The position numbers were made by a program, and so were the translations under genes. Shown here one piece after another: positions 51,806-60,415 of a DNA stretch of 64,000 nucleotides. Below the pieces are notes generated by a model. That model worked only from the letters and a program-made list of their open reading frames with translations. It ran no database searches and had not been told where the DNA came from. How positions within the stretch are numbered: position 1 is the first letter of the stretch; each line of letters starts with the position of its first letter. Source of the stretch: Lachnospiraceae bacterium UBA7729 (GTDB lineage Bacteria; Bacillota; Clostridia; Lachnospirales; Lachnospiraceae); assembly GCA_002482005.1 (NCBI GenBank), contig DLFD01000059.1, positions 62,001 through 126,000 of the forward strand, written 5' to 3'.

Positions 51806-52411
51806 GAAGACTCCGAATACTTTTCCCAGGATCTGCAGCCTGTCTCTGACGATGATCGGGTCCATCTCGTCATTCTCGGGCTGAAGTCTGATGTAGCCTT
51901 TCTCCTTGTAGAATGTCTTGACAGTAGCGGAGTCATCGATCAGAGCTACGACCACATCGCCGTTCTTGGCTGTGTTTTTCTCCTCGACGAGCACCAGGTC
52001 ACCATTATTGATTCCTATATTGATCATACTGTTTCCTTTGACGCGCAGCATGAAGGAAGGATTCTTCGGCATGTACTCAGCCGGGATCGGGAAGTAATTC
52101 TCAATATTCTGAACCGCCAGGATCGGGACTCCGGCTGCCACCTGGCCGACGATCGGCACATTCGCGATCTCGCGCCTGGTCAGATTGAAGGAATCGTCTA
52201 CGATCTCGATCGCACGCGGCTTGGTCGGGTCCCGACGGATGTATCCGTTCTTCTCCAGTGTCTCAAGATGGGAATGGACGGAAGATGTGGACTTCAGATG
52301 GACAGCATCGCAGATCTCACGGACGGTCGGAGGATATCCGTGATTGAGGATCTCGCTCTTCAGAAAGTCGAGGATCTCCTGCTGTTTCTTTGAGATCTTG
52401 CCGTATGCCAT
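51791..52411 (-). CDS. lexA: SOS repressor LexA
   Basis: LexA represses DNA-damage genes and cleaves itself when RecA is active. The 206 residues have an N-terminal winged-helix domain (ISKKQQEILDFLKSEILNHGYPPTVREICDAVHLKSTSSVHSHL), the Ala93-Gly94 cleavage site in VGQVAAGVPIL, catalytic Ser128 in VKGNSMINIG and Lys165 in SATVKTF. The ATG at 52411 has GGGAGG upstream; the longer open frame would run through the promoter. An SOS box lies over its own -35, so it is probably self-regulated. Confidence 0.96.
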   Translation of the reverse strand: MAYGKISKKQQEILDFLKSEILNHGYPPTVREICDAVHLKSTSSVHSHLETLEKNGYIRRDPTKPRAIEIVDDSFNLTRREIANVPIVGQVAAGVPILAVQNIENYFPIPAEYMPKNPSFMLRVKGNSMINIGINNGDLVLVEEKNTAKNGDVVVALIDDSATVKTFYKEKGYIRLQPENDEMDPIIVRDRLQILGKVFGVFRLMR

Positions 52412-52448
52412 AAAAACCTCCCGTGAATCATCATTGATAGTATATGAT

Positions 52449-52477
52449 ATTTTAACATAGGAATATTCAGAATGCAA
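52449..52477 (-). promoter_or_regulatory. Promoter of lexA
   Basis: On the minus strand TTGCAT (52472-52477) and TAAAAT (52449-52454) are 17 bases apart, with a TGT extended -10. The SOS box overlaps the -35. Confidence 0.8.
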
Positions 52478-52488
52478 ACACCTGTTCC
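52475..52488 (-). promoter_or_regulatory. LexA operator (SOS box)
   Basis: The minus strand reads GGAACAGGTGTTTG, matching 13 of 14 positions of the Bacillus-type consensus CGAACRNRYGTTYG. It overlaps the lexA -35, as expected for autorepression. Confidence 0.85.
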
Positions 52489-52596
52489 AAAAATATGTTC
52501 GGCCTGAGGCCGTGCTGCCTGCAGATCCGGGAGGACGGGGACGAAAGAAAATCGGTTTATTCATTTTTTCTTAATGAAATGAATCATCCCCCTTCA

Positions 52597-52625
52597 TTGT
52601 TATTCCTGGGCCGTGATGTTATAAT
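52597..52625 (+). promoter_or_regulatory. Promoter of the DUF1002 protein gene
   Basis: TTGTTA (52597-52602) and TATAAT (52620-52625) are 17 bases apart, with TGT just before the -10. The start codon is 66 bases downstream. Confidence 0.85.
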
Positions 52626-52690
52626 TCTGTCAGATATCAAAAAGGCTCCCTGTATCTCACCGGAGCCATTCTTTCAGGAGGAAAAGATCT

Positions 52691-55051
52691 ATGAACAGGA
52701 AGATTGTGAGTGTTCTTGCGGCTTCTTCGGTCGCGGCATCTCTTCTTACGGGCGTTGTCCCCATGACCGTCATGGCTGACGGAACGATGGTCGTATCCAT
52801 CGGCGCTGATCTGACAGAAGATCAGAAGACGGCGATCCTGAAGTATTTCGGTATATACGGAAACAATGGAGTACAGATGATCACCGTTACCAACCAGGAT
52901 GAAAGAAATCATCTGGCATCCTATATTCCGATCGAGCAGATCGGCACAAAGACGATCAGCTGTGCACTCGTAAAGCCGACTATGAGCGGGGGAGTGCAGG
53001 TCAAGACTGCAAACCTCGACTATATCACCAGCAATATGATCGCATCCAATCTGATCACCTGCGGCGTCACCAACTGCCAGGCGATCGCAGCTGCTCCTTT
53101 TGAGGTATCCGGGACCGGAGCTCTTACCGGGATCCTGATGGCTTACGAGAATGCGACCGGGACCCAGATCAGCCAGGCTGACAAGGACCTTTCTGCTCAG
53201 GAGATCCAGCTCACGGAAGAGATCACAAGCAAGACTGAGAACCAGCAGGTTGCCCAGCAGATCGTCAACGATGTCAAACTACAGGTTATCGACGGGACCG
53301 TCGATTCCGTTGACAACTCAGTGGTCACCGATAACTCCGTGAATACCGACAATTCCGTCAATACGGATATGTCCACCGTTATCACAGATAATTCGGTCAA
53401 TGACACGGAAGTCAGCAATATCGTCAACAATGTCGTCAACAATTACGTCCAGAACAATACAGGCGTGAACCTGACGGAAGAGGATATCCGGCAGCTGACC
53501 GACTATGCAGTCCAGCTGGCCCAGCAGTCCTATGAGAAGGGCGCTGAGGAGGCCCGGAAGCAGGTCGAGGCTCAGGCACAGGTCCAGCAGAATCTTACCG
53601 GACTGACCGGCATCCAGAATTCCGAGGGAACTACCCAGATCGTAAACAATGTAACCGTTGAGCAGAACCAGGATACCACTGCAGGCGCTGACAATACCGG
53701 AAGTGCTGATGCTTCGGCAGAGGCCGAAGCCCCGCAGACGGAAGCTCCGGATGACAGTATCTTCGCCAATACCGATATCAATGCTCTTGATGACGGATCA
53801 GGCTCCGGGAAACTTGTCACCGGCACCGATAAAGAGGTCATCGACAACGATACCCAGGAGGGTGCGACCGATAACGATGCGGTCATCGCAGAACAGTCCC
53901 AGGGTGAGGGGCAGCCTGCTGCAGAGACGCCGCAGTCGGATGCAGCTGCAGCCGATCCGTCAGGGCTGGTCATCACGACAAGTGAGACCAATTCCAACAC
54001 CGGCGATACCACAGCTCCGGATGAGACTGTCCCGGCTGAGGAAGTCCCGGCTGAGGAAGTCCCGGCTGAGGAAGTCCCGGCTGACCAGACGCCGGCTGAG
54101 ACAGATGCAGCCATCGAGATTCCTGCAGATCAGACGCCGGCTGAGACAGATGTAGCCATCGAGATTCCTGCAGATCAGATGCCGGCTACAGAAGTTCCGG
54201 CTGAAGAATATCCGGCTGAGGAAGTCCCGGCTGACCAGACGCCTGTGACCGAGGCAGCAGCAGAAGCGCCTGCCGGCCAGACGATCACCACAGACCAGAC
54301 GGATGCATATTCCACAGCTTATCTGAACGAAGACGATGAAGCAACCGTTCCGGCATTCGTACTGGCGCTCAGAAGTTCTGATCTGGTACCGGTCGGTGGA
54401 ACCCTCACCGTTGCAGACGAGAGCGGCAATGTCCTCGGTACTGCAGATCTTGCCAGCAGCAGTCAGGTAACTGCAGTCACCTCTGCAGCTGCCAACGACG
54501 AATTCATGATGAACAATGGCTGGGACCAGATGACCGGTCTGTTCTTCCAGGCTAAGGATGCAAACGGCAGCACCGTACTTCCACAGCCAGGTATGAATTA
54601 CCTGCTGACACTGAGCGGAACGTTTGCCCAGACCACAGATCCGACCATGACGGACGGAGCACCGGTCGTAACGGCTGACCTTCAGAATATCTATTACACA
54701 GCTCCTTATCAGGAAGCTGCGGGCTTTGATCTGTCCGGCGTATCCCTGTCAGATATTACCGCAGGAGGAAGCCTCACGACCTACGTGATCGACGATGGAA
54801 CATTTGCATCGGCAGCACTGAGCAATCCGGACGGGACCGCATCGGTCGGCACCTCGGATGGTTCCGGCGTTGTCTATGCAGGCGGTGACACGACCGCATA
54901 CATCACGCTTCAGAATGCTCCGGGTCTCTGTGAGATCGATGTCACATATTCAAGCGGCCTTGAAGATTCCACCGAGGCTGACGAATATGCTGCGGAGGCT
55001 TCCGAAGGAATCACTCTGAGATACTTCATCCCGGTACAGCCAATACAATAA
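52691..55051 (+). CDS. Large secreted DUF1002 (YpuA-like) protein with repeat linker
   Basis: A 786-residue exported protein. A signal peptide (MNRKIVSVLAASSVAASLL, cut near VMA-DG) precedes a DUF1002 domain (about 30-290) like Bacillus YpuA: SIGADLTEDQKTAILKYFGI, TCGVTNCQAIAAAPFEVSGTGALTGI. Within it is an Asn/Ser/Val-rich run of DNSV repeats. Residues ~300-545 are acidic and low-complexity, with proline-glutamate repeats (EVPAE, IPADQTPAETD). The C-terminal ~240 residues look like a beta-rich globular domain that I do not recognise. There is no LPXTG or membrane anchor. Function is unknown; a cell-surface or wall role is a guess. Confidence 0.82.
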   Translation: MNRKIVSVLAASSVAASLLTGVVPMTVMADGTMVVSIGADLTEDQKTAILKYFGIYGNNGVQMITVTNQDERNHLASYIPIEQIGTKTISCALVKPTMSGGVQVKTANLDYITSNMIASNLITCGVTNCQAIAAAPFEVSGTGALTGILMAYENATGTQISQADKDLSAQEIQLTEEITSKTENQQVAQQIVNDVKLQVIDGTVDSVDNSVVTDNSVNTDNSVNTDMSTVITDNSVNDTEVSNIVNNVVNNYVQNNTGVNLTEEDIRQLTDYAVQLAQQSYEKGAEEARKQVEAQAQVQQNLTGLTGIQNSEGTTQIVNNVTVEQNQDTTAGADNTGSADASAEAEAPQTEAPDDSIFANTDINALDDGSGSGKLVTGTDKEVIDNDTQEGATDNDAVIAEQSQGEGQPAAETPQSDAAAADPSGLVITTSETNSNTGDTTAPDETVPAEEVPAEEVPAEEVPADQTPAETDAAIEIPADQTPAETDVAIEIPADQMPATEVPAEEYPAEEVPADQTPVTEAAAEAPAGQTITTDQTDAYSTAYLNEDDEATVPAFVLALRSSDLVPVGGTLTVADESGNVLGTADLASSSQVTAVTSAAANDEFMMNNGWDQMTGLFFQAKDANGSTVLPQPGMNYLLTLSGTFAQTTDPTMTDGAPVVTADLQNIYYTAPYQEAAGFDLSGVSLSDITAGGSLTTYVIDDGTFASAALSNPDGTASVGTSDGSGVVYAGGDTTAYITLQNAPGLCEIDVTYSSGLEDSTEADEYAAEASEGITLRYFIPVQPIQ
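54031..54180 (+). repeat. In-frame minisatellites (15-bp x3 and 45-bp x2)
   Basis: CCCGGCTGAGGAAGT occurs three times in perfect tandem (54031-54075). A 45-bp unit then occurs at 54091-54135 and 54136-54180 with 43 of 45 bases identical. Unit lengths are multiples of three, so copy-number changes keep the frame. Confidence 0.95.
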
Positions 55052-55075
55052 ATCATTCATGAAGTAAGATAAAAG

Positions 55076-55132
55076 AAAACCGGATGGGCAGGCCTGCCAG
55101 AATCAGCAGGCGGAAAGCCCATCCGGTTTTTT
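55076..55132 (+). terminator. Terminator of the DUF1002 protein gene
   Basis: AAAACCGGATGGGC (55076-55089) pairs perfectly with GCCCATCCGGTTTT (55117-55130), with CCTGC/GCAGG inside, followed by further Ts. Confidence 0.95.
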
Positions 55133-55133
55133 C

Positions 55134-55162
55134 TTGACTTTTCACAGAAAAAGAAGTAGTAT
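55134..55162 (+). promoter_or_regulatory. Promoter of the tyrosine recombinase gene
   Basis: TTGACT (55134-55139) and TAGTAT (55157-55162) are 17 bases apart, directly after the preceding terminator. The leader to the start codon is about 165 nt. It contains a CGCTGGA/TCCAGCG hairpin (55285-55302) and a CCCGGAAAA/TTTTCAGCTCCCGGG region. Confidence 0.6.
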
Positions 55163-55333
55163 CTCTATATATACATCTATACAGAAAACACATGTTTTTC
55201 AAATAGATCCTGCCAGAAAATCAGGACTCAGGCCTTTTCCCGGCAGCCGCTCCCGGAAAACCAGATTTTCAGCTCCCGGGAATACGCTGGAATGATCCAG
55301 CGAGTTTGATGATGATAAGGTGTGTGCTTCAAT

Positions 55334-56476
55334 ATGTCTACAGTAAGTTCAAATTCATCCAGAACCAGAACGTATCATGATGAAAAGGATATCCAGAACA
55401 CACTGCAGCTGCGTGATGTTCTGAAGGATTTTCCTCCGTTTGCCAAGCAGTATTTTCTCGGACGCGAATCGACCACGGCTACGCGCACGCGGCTTTCCTA
55501 TGCGTATGATATCCGTACCTTCTTCCGGTACCTTCAGGAAAGCAATCCGGCGCTTGCGAAAAGGGACATCCATACCTGGGACGTCTCCGTGCTTGACGAG
55601 ATCCAGCCGACTGATATCGAGGAATATGAAGACTTCCTGAAGGTCTACAAGGTCGATTCCGACGTTGTCGGGGCTCCGCGTGAGGAAACGTTCACAAACG
55701 GCGAAAAGGGTCTGAAACGCAAGATGTCGGCCCTGAGGAGCTTCTATGCATATTATTATCGAAGACAGATGATCCGGACGAATCCGACGCTTCTGGTAGA
55801 TATGCCGAAACTTCACGAAAAAGCGATCGTCCGCCTGGACGCCGGCGAATCCGCGGCGCTCCTGGACCTGATCGAACATGGCGGGGATGATCTGACCGGC
55901 CAGAAGAAAGTATATTATGAAAAGACAAGGGTCCGCGATCTGGCGATCGTCACCCTGCTTCTCGGGACCGGGATCCGGGTCAGTGAATGTGTCGGTCTCG
56001 ATATCGGCGATGTTGACTTCCGCAACAATGGGATCCGGATCATAAGAAAAGGCGGCTCCGAATCGATCGTCTATTTCGGGGAAGAGGTGGAGAAAGCCCT
56101 GAAAGATTATATTGAGCAGCGCAAGTCCATCATTCCCCAGGAAGGGGAAGAGAACGCTCTCTTCTACTCTACCCAGAGACGCCGCATGGGCGTTCAGGCT
56201 GTCGAGAATATGGTCAAGAAATATGCCCGTCAGATCACGACGACCAAGAAGATCACCCCTCATAAGCTCCGCAGCACCTACGGTACGGCGCTTTACCAGG
56301 AAACCGGGGACATCTACCTGGTAGCCGACGTACTCGGTCATAAGGACGTCAACACGACGAAGAAGCATTATGCTGCCATGGATGATGCAAGGCGCCGCAG
56401 CGCTGCCGGGGCCGTGAAGCTGAGAGAAGAAGTTCCGGATCCGGAGCCTGTGCCTCCGGTCCATGGAGAAGCCTGA
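55334..56476 (+). CDS. Xer-type tyrosine recombinase
   Basis: A 380-residue site-specific recombinase. The N-terminal SAM-like DNA-binding domain (TRTRLSYAYDIRTFFRYLQE) is followed by the catalytic domain with GTGIRVSECVGLDIGDVD (Arg), HKLRSTYGTALYQ (His-x-x-Arg), LGHKDVNTTKKHY (His and nucleophile Tyr). All key residues are present. It is longer than XerC/XerD by an N-terminal ~30 residues, an inserted loop and a proline-rich tail. No attachment sites or phage genes lie nearby, so a housekeeping Xer role is more likely than an integrase one. Start choice (ATG 55334 or GTG 55322) is uncertain. Confidence 0.86.
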   Translation: MSTVSSNSSRTRTYHDEKDIQNTLQLRDVLKDFPPFAKQYFLGRESTTATRTRLSYAYDIRTFFRYLQESNPALAKRDIHTWDVSVLDEIQPTDIEEYEDFLKVYKVDSDVVGAPREETFTNGEKGLKRKMSALRSFYAYYYRRQMIRTNPTLLVDMPKLHEKAIVRLDAGESAALLDLIEHGGDDLTGQKKVYYEKTRVRDLAIVTLLLGTGIRVSECVGLDIGDVDFRNNGIRIIRKGGSESIVYFGEEVEKALKDYIEQRKSIIPQEGEENALFYSTQRRRMGVQAVENMVKKYARQITTTKKITPHKLRSTYGTALYQETGDIYLVADVLGHKDVNTTKKHYAAMDDARRRSAAGAVKLREEVPDPEPVPPVHGEA

Positions 56477-56503
56477 GACGGATAAAGAATCAGCCGGGCC
56501 GGG

Positions 56504-56526
56504 CAGGGTGGACGGAGTCCTCCCTG
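56504..56526. terminator. Hairpin between convergent genes
   Basis: CAGGG-T-GGAC (56504-56513) pairs with GTCC-T-CCCTG (56517-56526) around GGA with one T-T mismatch. It has no U-tract but is the only candidate end signal in the 54-base gap. Confidence 0.45.
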
Positions 56527-56530
56527 CAAT

Positions 56531-57784
56531 CTATCGATGGCTTCCTCCCCCGGAATGACCTCCCCCGGAATGGCCTCCGCCGGAGTGGCCTCCCGATCCC
56601 GAGGAGCCGCCGGATGAAGAACTTCTCGTGTAGGATGTATGATAATGCCTGATGAATTCGTCACGGTTCACCGTGATCCGGTATGAGTCAGGCTCCAGGG
56701 GATCCTTATTGCTGAAAGGCGCAGGATCCTTCTTTTCTTCTTTCCTCCTTCTGCCTCCTGAGGTCTCAAAGAAGGTACGTGCCAGAGTGATCATGAAGAT
56801 GACAAAGAACATGATCAGAGCTGCCGTTCCTGACAGCAGACTGTAGATGATCCCCAGGACCACAAAGAACATCCCGTAAGAAAAACCGTTCAGGATACTG
56901 ACGCCCTTTTTTGCCTTCTTTCTCTTTTTCCGGCCATTATACCGCAGCTGCCAGAACATGCGTCCCAGGATGACAGATTCCAGCGCAAGGACCACGATGA
57001 AGGCTGTCAGACTGGAGGTCAGCGCCAGCGCGATCCCGCCCGGCGTGTATGCTTTCCAGCTCATCACAGTGTGCATGTCGGAGCTGATCTCTTCACAGTC
57101 TGACACGAACTGCATCATGGACTGGAAGTACGTCCAGGAATGAGGCGGAAGGTCGCCCGAAGGCAGCCTGTCCGTGAACTTCTGCGATAGTTCTTCGCAG
57201 GAGTGATCGCCGACCGAATACCGCAGGTCGCCTGACCCGGCTACCCAGTTATAGACCCAGCCGTTGCTCTCACGGTAGATATTATCGACCATGATGATGC
57301 CGTTGCCCTCATCGCCGGGCTTATTCCAGCCGAATCCGTTCTCATCCCAGTAGGATTCCGCGTATCTCTGGATCCCTCTGTAGGCATCCGTCTCGTCGCT
57401 CTTCATGTAGATCAGGTCAGGATACTTCTTCTCGAGCGATTCGTTGATGATAACGATGACCAGGTCCGCCTTCATCTTTTCTTCCGCCGCGGCAATCTTC
57501 TCTTCCAGCTGCTCTTTCTGATCATCCGTGAGCATGCCGGCATAATCATAGACCCTGTCAGTTCCTTCCTGCCTGGTGTTCGTCCTCGGCTGAAGCTTCG
57601 ATGAAAAACCGATTTTAACGCCCATCAGGACAGCCCATAAAACGATCAGGGCAGCCGTCACAAGGAGGCATGTGACAAGGATCCTTCTTTCCCTCCTGTC
57701 GGCGGAATTCAGCTCTCTTTTAGCTGTCCGGAAACCGGACGCTCTTCCGGTGAGGACTTTCGGCGCGAAGTGCATTTTCTTCAT
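56531..57784 (-). CDS. TPM-domain (YgcG-like) membrane protein
   Basis: A 417-residue membrane protein. An N-terminal membrane segment (ILVTCLLVTAALIVLWAVLMG, about 35-55) is followed by an extracellular TPM domain (about 78-215: VYDYAGMLTDDQKEQLEEKIAAAEEKMKADLVIVII, GNGIIMVDN). Two more membrane segments then lead to a charged region and a Gly-His-Ser tail with GGHSGGGHSGGGHSGGGSHR. Glycine-rich tails are typical of YgcG relatives; the histidines may bind metal. TPM proteins are linked to phosphatase activity or photosystem repair in other organisms, and the role here is unknown. It overlaps the upstream zinc-ribbon gene by four bases. Confidence 0.82.
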   Translation of the reverse strand: MKKMHFAPKVLTGRASGFRTAKRELNSADRRERRILVTCLLVTAALIVLWAVLMGVKIGFSSKLQPRTNTRQEGTDRVYDYAGMLTDDQKEQLEEKIAAAEEKMKADLVIVIINESLEKKYPDLIYMKSDETDAYRGIQRYAESYWDENGFGWNKPGDEGNGIIMVDNIYRESNGWVYNWVAGSGDLRYSVGDHSCEELSQKFTDRLPSGDLPPHSWTYFQSMMQFVSDCEEISSDMHTVMSWKAYTPGGIALALTSSLTAFIVVLALESVILGRMFWQLRYNGRKKRKKAKKGVSILNGFSYGMFFVVLGIIYSLLSGTAALIMFFVIFMITLARTFFETSGGRRRKEEKKDPAPFSNKDPLEPDSYRITVNRDEFIRHYHTSYTRSSSSGGSSGSGGHSGGGHSGGGHSGGGSHR

Positions 57785-58779
57785 AGGAGCACCCCCAGGA
57801 TCCCGATCACCGCTGCAGAGGAAAGGAGCACGCAGGCTGCCTCGATCAGATAATGGGCAAGGACCCGTCCCCTGTCGCAGGGAGCATCTCCCGACATACG
57901 TCCCGTGGTGCCGTCCATATAGATCTTGTGATCGCCGAAGCCTTTGTAGAGATACCGGTAGACCGGAAGAAGGGTCGATTCGGCGTTCGTCTCGTCAGCA
58001 TGCGCGTGGACATCCGCATAGGTGCGCCTGACCTCCGAATAGCCATTCGTAAGCCGATCTTCCTTCGCCAGTACAGAGCTGACCGCCCAGTCGGCAGCTC
58101 TTCTCCGATAGCCCTCGTCTTCCGCCGGTTTTTCTGGCAGGAAAGCGTCGGTCCCGGCCAGATAGACGGGGTCAAAATCCGTCACGTCATCCGGCCGGTA
58201 AGCGACAGACGCGTCGATCGTCGGGTCCTGAAGACTCTCCATGGCATCCACCGGCACATTATCGAAGGAAGCCTCGACTCCCCGATACAGATGATACACA
58301 TCATGGTCTGTATGAGTCGTATCCCCGGCCGTGTAGCTTCGCTGCTCCTCCGCATCATACTCATAGCGTCCCTCAGCGGACACATCGTAGGTCCAGAAAG
58401 GAGCATAGATTGCCTCGATCTCTTCTCCGTCTGCCTCCGCCAGGAAAGACTTCGGCATGAAGGGAATGTGATCGAAAGCGTCCAGGATCTTTTCCCGGGC
58501 GGCTTTCCTTCCGAACGCGAAAGGCCTGATCTTCTTCGGCGCATTCTGGTCCTGCAGGTTCGGATCGATGGTCATCCAGCTCCTGCAGTATGTACACTGG
58601 AAGACCAGCCTGTTTTCCGTATTCTGCAGCGGAGCGCCGCAGGCCGCGCAGGTCTTTCCGTCCGATACGGCGCCTGCCGGCATCTTTTCGCTTGTGTTCC
58701 CGCACTGCGGACAGACCAGGGCATGGTACTCGGGACCATAGACCATGGAGGCTCCGCAGGCGCTGCACGTATATAGCAT
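57781..58779 (-). CDS. Double zinc-ribbon, tail-anchored protein
   Basis: The 332-residue protein opens with four CxxC knuckles (Cys5/8, 23/26, 44/47, 62/65), enough for two zinc ribbons. A large middle domain follows (FAFGRKAAREKILDAFDHIPFMPKSFL, IYAPFWTYDVSAEGRYEYDA). The C-terminal hydrophobic segment (LIEAACVLLSSAAVIGILGVLL) should anchor it in the membrane. Similar proteins are annotated as TFIIB-type zinc-ribbon or primosomal-like, but no helicase motif is present. The ATGA overlap with the TPM gene suggests the two membrane proteins work together. Function is unknown. Confidence 0.75.
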   Translation of the reverse strand: MLYTCSACGASMVYGPEYHALVCPQCGNTSEKMPAGAVSDGKTCAACGAPLQNTENRLVFQCTYCRSWMTIDPNLQDQNAPKKIRPFAFGRKAAREKILDAFDHIPFMPKSFLAEADGEEIEAIYAPFWTYDVSAEGRYEYDAEEQRSYTAGDTTHTDHDVYHLYRGVEASFDNVPVDAMESLQDPTIDASVAYRPDDVTDFDPVYLAGTDAFLPEKPAEDEGYRRRAADWAVSSVLAKEDRLTNGYSEVRRTYADVHAHADETNAESTLLPVYRYLYKGFGDHKIYMDGTTGRMSGDAPCDRGRVLAHYLIEAACVLLSSAAVIGILGVLL

Positions 58780-58804
58780 CTAAGCTCTCCCTTGCCTGCG
58801 GCTT

Positions 58805-59269
58805 TCAGGAACGTCTTCGTCCTGAAAATGTGCTTTCGTCCAGCATTATGGTGAACGGGCCGTCATTCTCCAGGCTTACCTTCATATCCGCCCCGAAGAT
58901 CCCGGTCTCCACCACAGGCACCGCCCTTCTGCACTGTCCGATGATATATTCATAGATCTTCTCAGCGTGATCGGGCTTTCCCGCGTCGGTAAAGCTCGGC
59001 CGGTTGCCTTTTCTGCAGTTTGCATAGAGTGTGAACTGCGAGACCAGAAGAAGCTCTCCGCCCACGTCATCGAGGGAAAGATTGGTCCTGCCGTTTTCGT
59101 CCTCGAAGATCCTGAGGGAAAGCATCTTCCGGATGTACTTGTCAGCCGTCTCTTCAGTGTCCTCATTGCTGACTCCGATCAGGACCAGACAGCCCTTTCC
59201 GATCGAACCGACCGTCCTCCCGTCGACCGCAACTGCGGCATGGTCCACGCGCTGTATCAGGAATCTCAT
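58805..59269 (-). CDS. dtd: D-aminoacyl-tRNA deacylase
   Basis: Dtd removes D-amino acids (and glycine) mischarged on tRNA. The 154 residues are standard, with MRFLIQRVDHAAVAV, LVSQFTLYANCRKGNRPSF, and NDGPFTIMLDE near the end. The family's NxGPVT motif reads NDGPFT here, a modest V-to-F change next to the Gly-Pro pair. The ATG at 59269 was preferred over the open upstream frame because it gives the exact family N-terminus. It lies 25 bases upstream of the zinc-ribbon gene. Confidence 0.94.
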   Translation of the reverse strand: MRFLIQRVDHAAVAVDGRTVGSIGKGCLVLIGVSNEDTEETADKYIRKMLSLRIFEDENGRTNLSLDDVGGELLLVSQFTLYANCRKGNRPSFTDAGKPDHAEKIYEYIIGQCRRAVPVVETGIFGADMKVSLENDGPFTIMLDESTFSGRRRS

Positions 59270-59367
59270 ACTCTCACATATCCCCTTACTGTTTTTATCT
59301 GTCCGTTTTTCTATCCGCATAAGCAGAAAACGGATGTCATCCGCAGACCTGTTTCCGTCATGTCTGC

Positions 59368-60366
59368 TCAGTGCCTCTGCCTTCTCAAAAGCTCCAGAAG
59401 ATGCTCAAAGTACCCGGGAAGAGGCGCCGTAAACTCCATATATGCCCCCGTGGACGGATGTACGAATCCAAGCACCATGGCGTGGAGCGTCTGCCCCTGA
59501 AGGTCCCATGGGCATCTGGAAGGGCCGTAGACGGCATCTCCCAGGAGCGGATGGCCGATATGGGCCATGTGCACACGGATCTGATGGGTCCGCCCGGTCT
59601 GAAGCCTGCATTCGATATAAGTATAATTGCCGAAACGCTCCAGCACCCTGTAGTGGGTGATGGCTTCCTTGCCTCTGCCTGGCTGGCAGACTGCCATCTT
59701 CTTGCGGTCGACCGGGTGTCTGGCGAGAGGGGCATCGATTGTCCCCTCATCCGTCTTCAGGTTTCCCAGGACGATCGCCCGGTAACGCCTTGTGATGGAA
59801 TGGACCCTCAGCTGCTCCGCCAGACTTCTGTGTGCCTGGTCATTCTTCGCAGCGACCAGCGAGCCAGTCGTATCCTTGTCGATCCGGTGCACGATCCCCG
59901 GCCTGAGAATGCCGTTGATCCCTGACAGACTGTCTCCGCAGTGATAAAGCAAGGCATTCACCAGGGTCCCGGAATCATGTCCGGCCGCCGGATGGACCAC
60001 CATGCCCTTCGGTTTGTTCACGACGATGAGATCATCGTCTTCGTAGAGGATATCAAGCGGGATATCCTCAGGCTCCGCCTTCAGCTCCTCCGGCTCCGGG
60101 AGAAGGACGTTCACCGTCTGGCCAGCCTTTACTTTCAGACCGGCTTTGGCGACCTTCTGGCCGCCGGAGACAACATTGCCTTCCTCGATCAGCTTCCGGA
60201 TATAGGACCTTGAGCGGTCCGGGACCCTCTCCGAAAGAAAGACATCCATCCTTTTTCCGGTGTCCGTCTGCATTGCCGTAAAAAGGCTCTCAGACACATC
60301 CTCCGACAGGTCCTCATCTGAAAGTTCTTCAGGATTTTCATCATCAATGAACTGCATGTTCTGCAT
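59368..60366 (-). CDS. RluD/RluA-family 23S rRNA pseudouridine synthase
   Basis: The 332-residue enzyme makes pseudouridine in 23S rRNA. An acidic N-terminal extension (~30 residues) leads to an S4 RNA-binding domain (RMDVFLSERVPDRSRSYIRKLIEEGNVV). The catalytic domain follows, with VVNKPKGMVVHPAAGH and GIVHRIDKDTTGSLV (catalytic Asp). GRTHQIRVHMAHIGHPLLGDAVYG confirms the family. The ATG at 60366 follows CGGAG. It lies downstream of lspA, the common lspA-rluD pairing. Confidence 0.93.
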   Translation of the reverse strand: MQNMQFIDDENPEELSDEDLSEDVSESLFTAMQTDTGKRMDVFLSERVPDRSRSYIRKLIEEGNVVSGGQKVAKAGLKVKAGQTVNVLLPEPEELKAEPEDIPLDILYEDDDLIVVNKPKGMVVHPAAGHDSGTLVNALLYHCGDSLSGINGILRPGIVHRIDKDTTGSLVAAKNDQAHRSLAEQLRVHSITRRYRAIVLGNLKTDEGTIDAPLARHPVDRKKMAVCQPGRGKEAITHYRVLERFGNYTYIECRLQTGRTHQIRVHMAHIGHPLLGDAVYGPSRCPWDLQGQTLHAMVLGFVHPSTGAYMEFTAPLPGYFEHLLELLRRQRH

Positions 60367-60415
60367 TATTCTCCGTATCGTCTGGCTATTTCTGAGTAAG
60401 TCTGCTGCAGGACCA

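Noticed and set aside
53280..53460. CRISPR-like array in the DNSV repeat region
   Set aside because: The repeats are short, degenerate and in frame inside one secreted protein; there are no constant repeats with unique spacers and no cas genes.
55334..56476. Phage or genomic-island integrase
   Set aside because: No tRNA, attachment-site repeats, excisionase or phage genes nearby; neighbours are core chromosomal genes.
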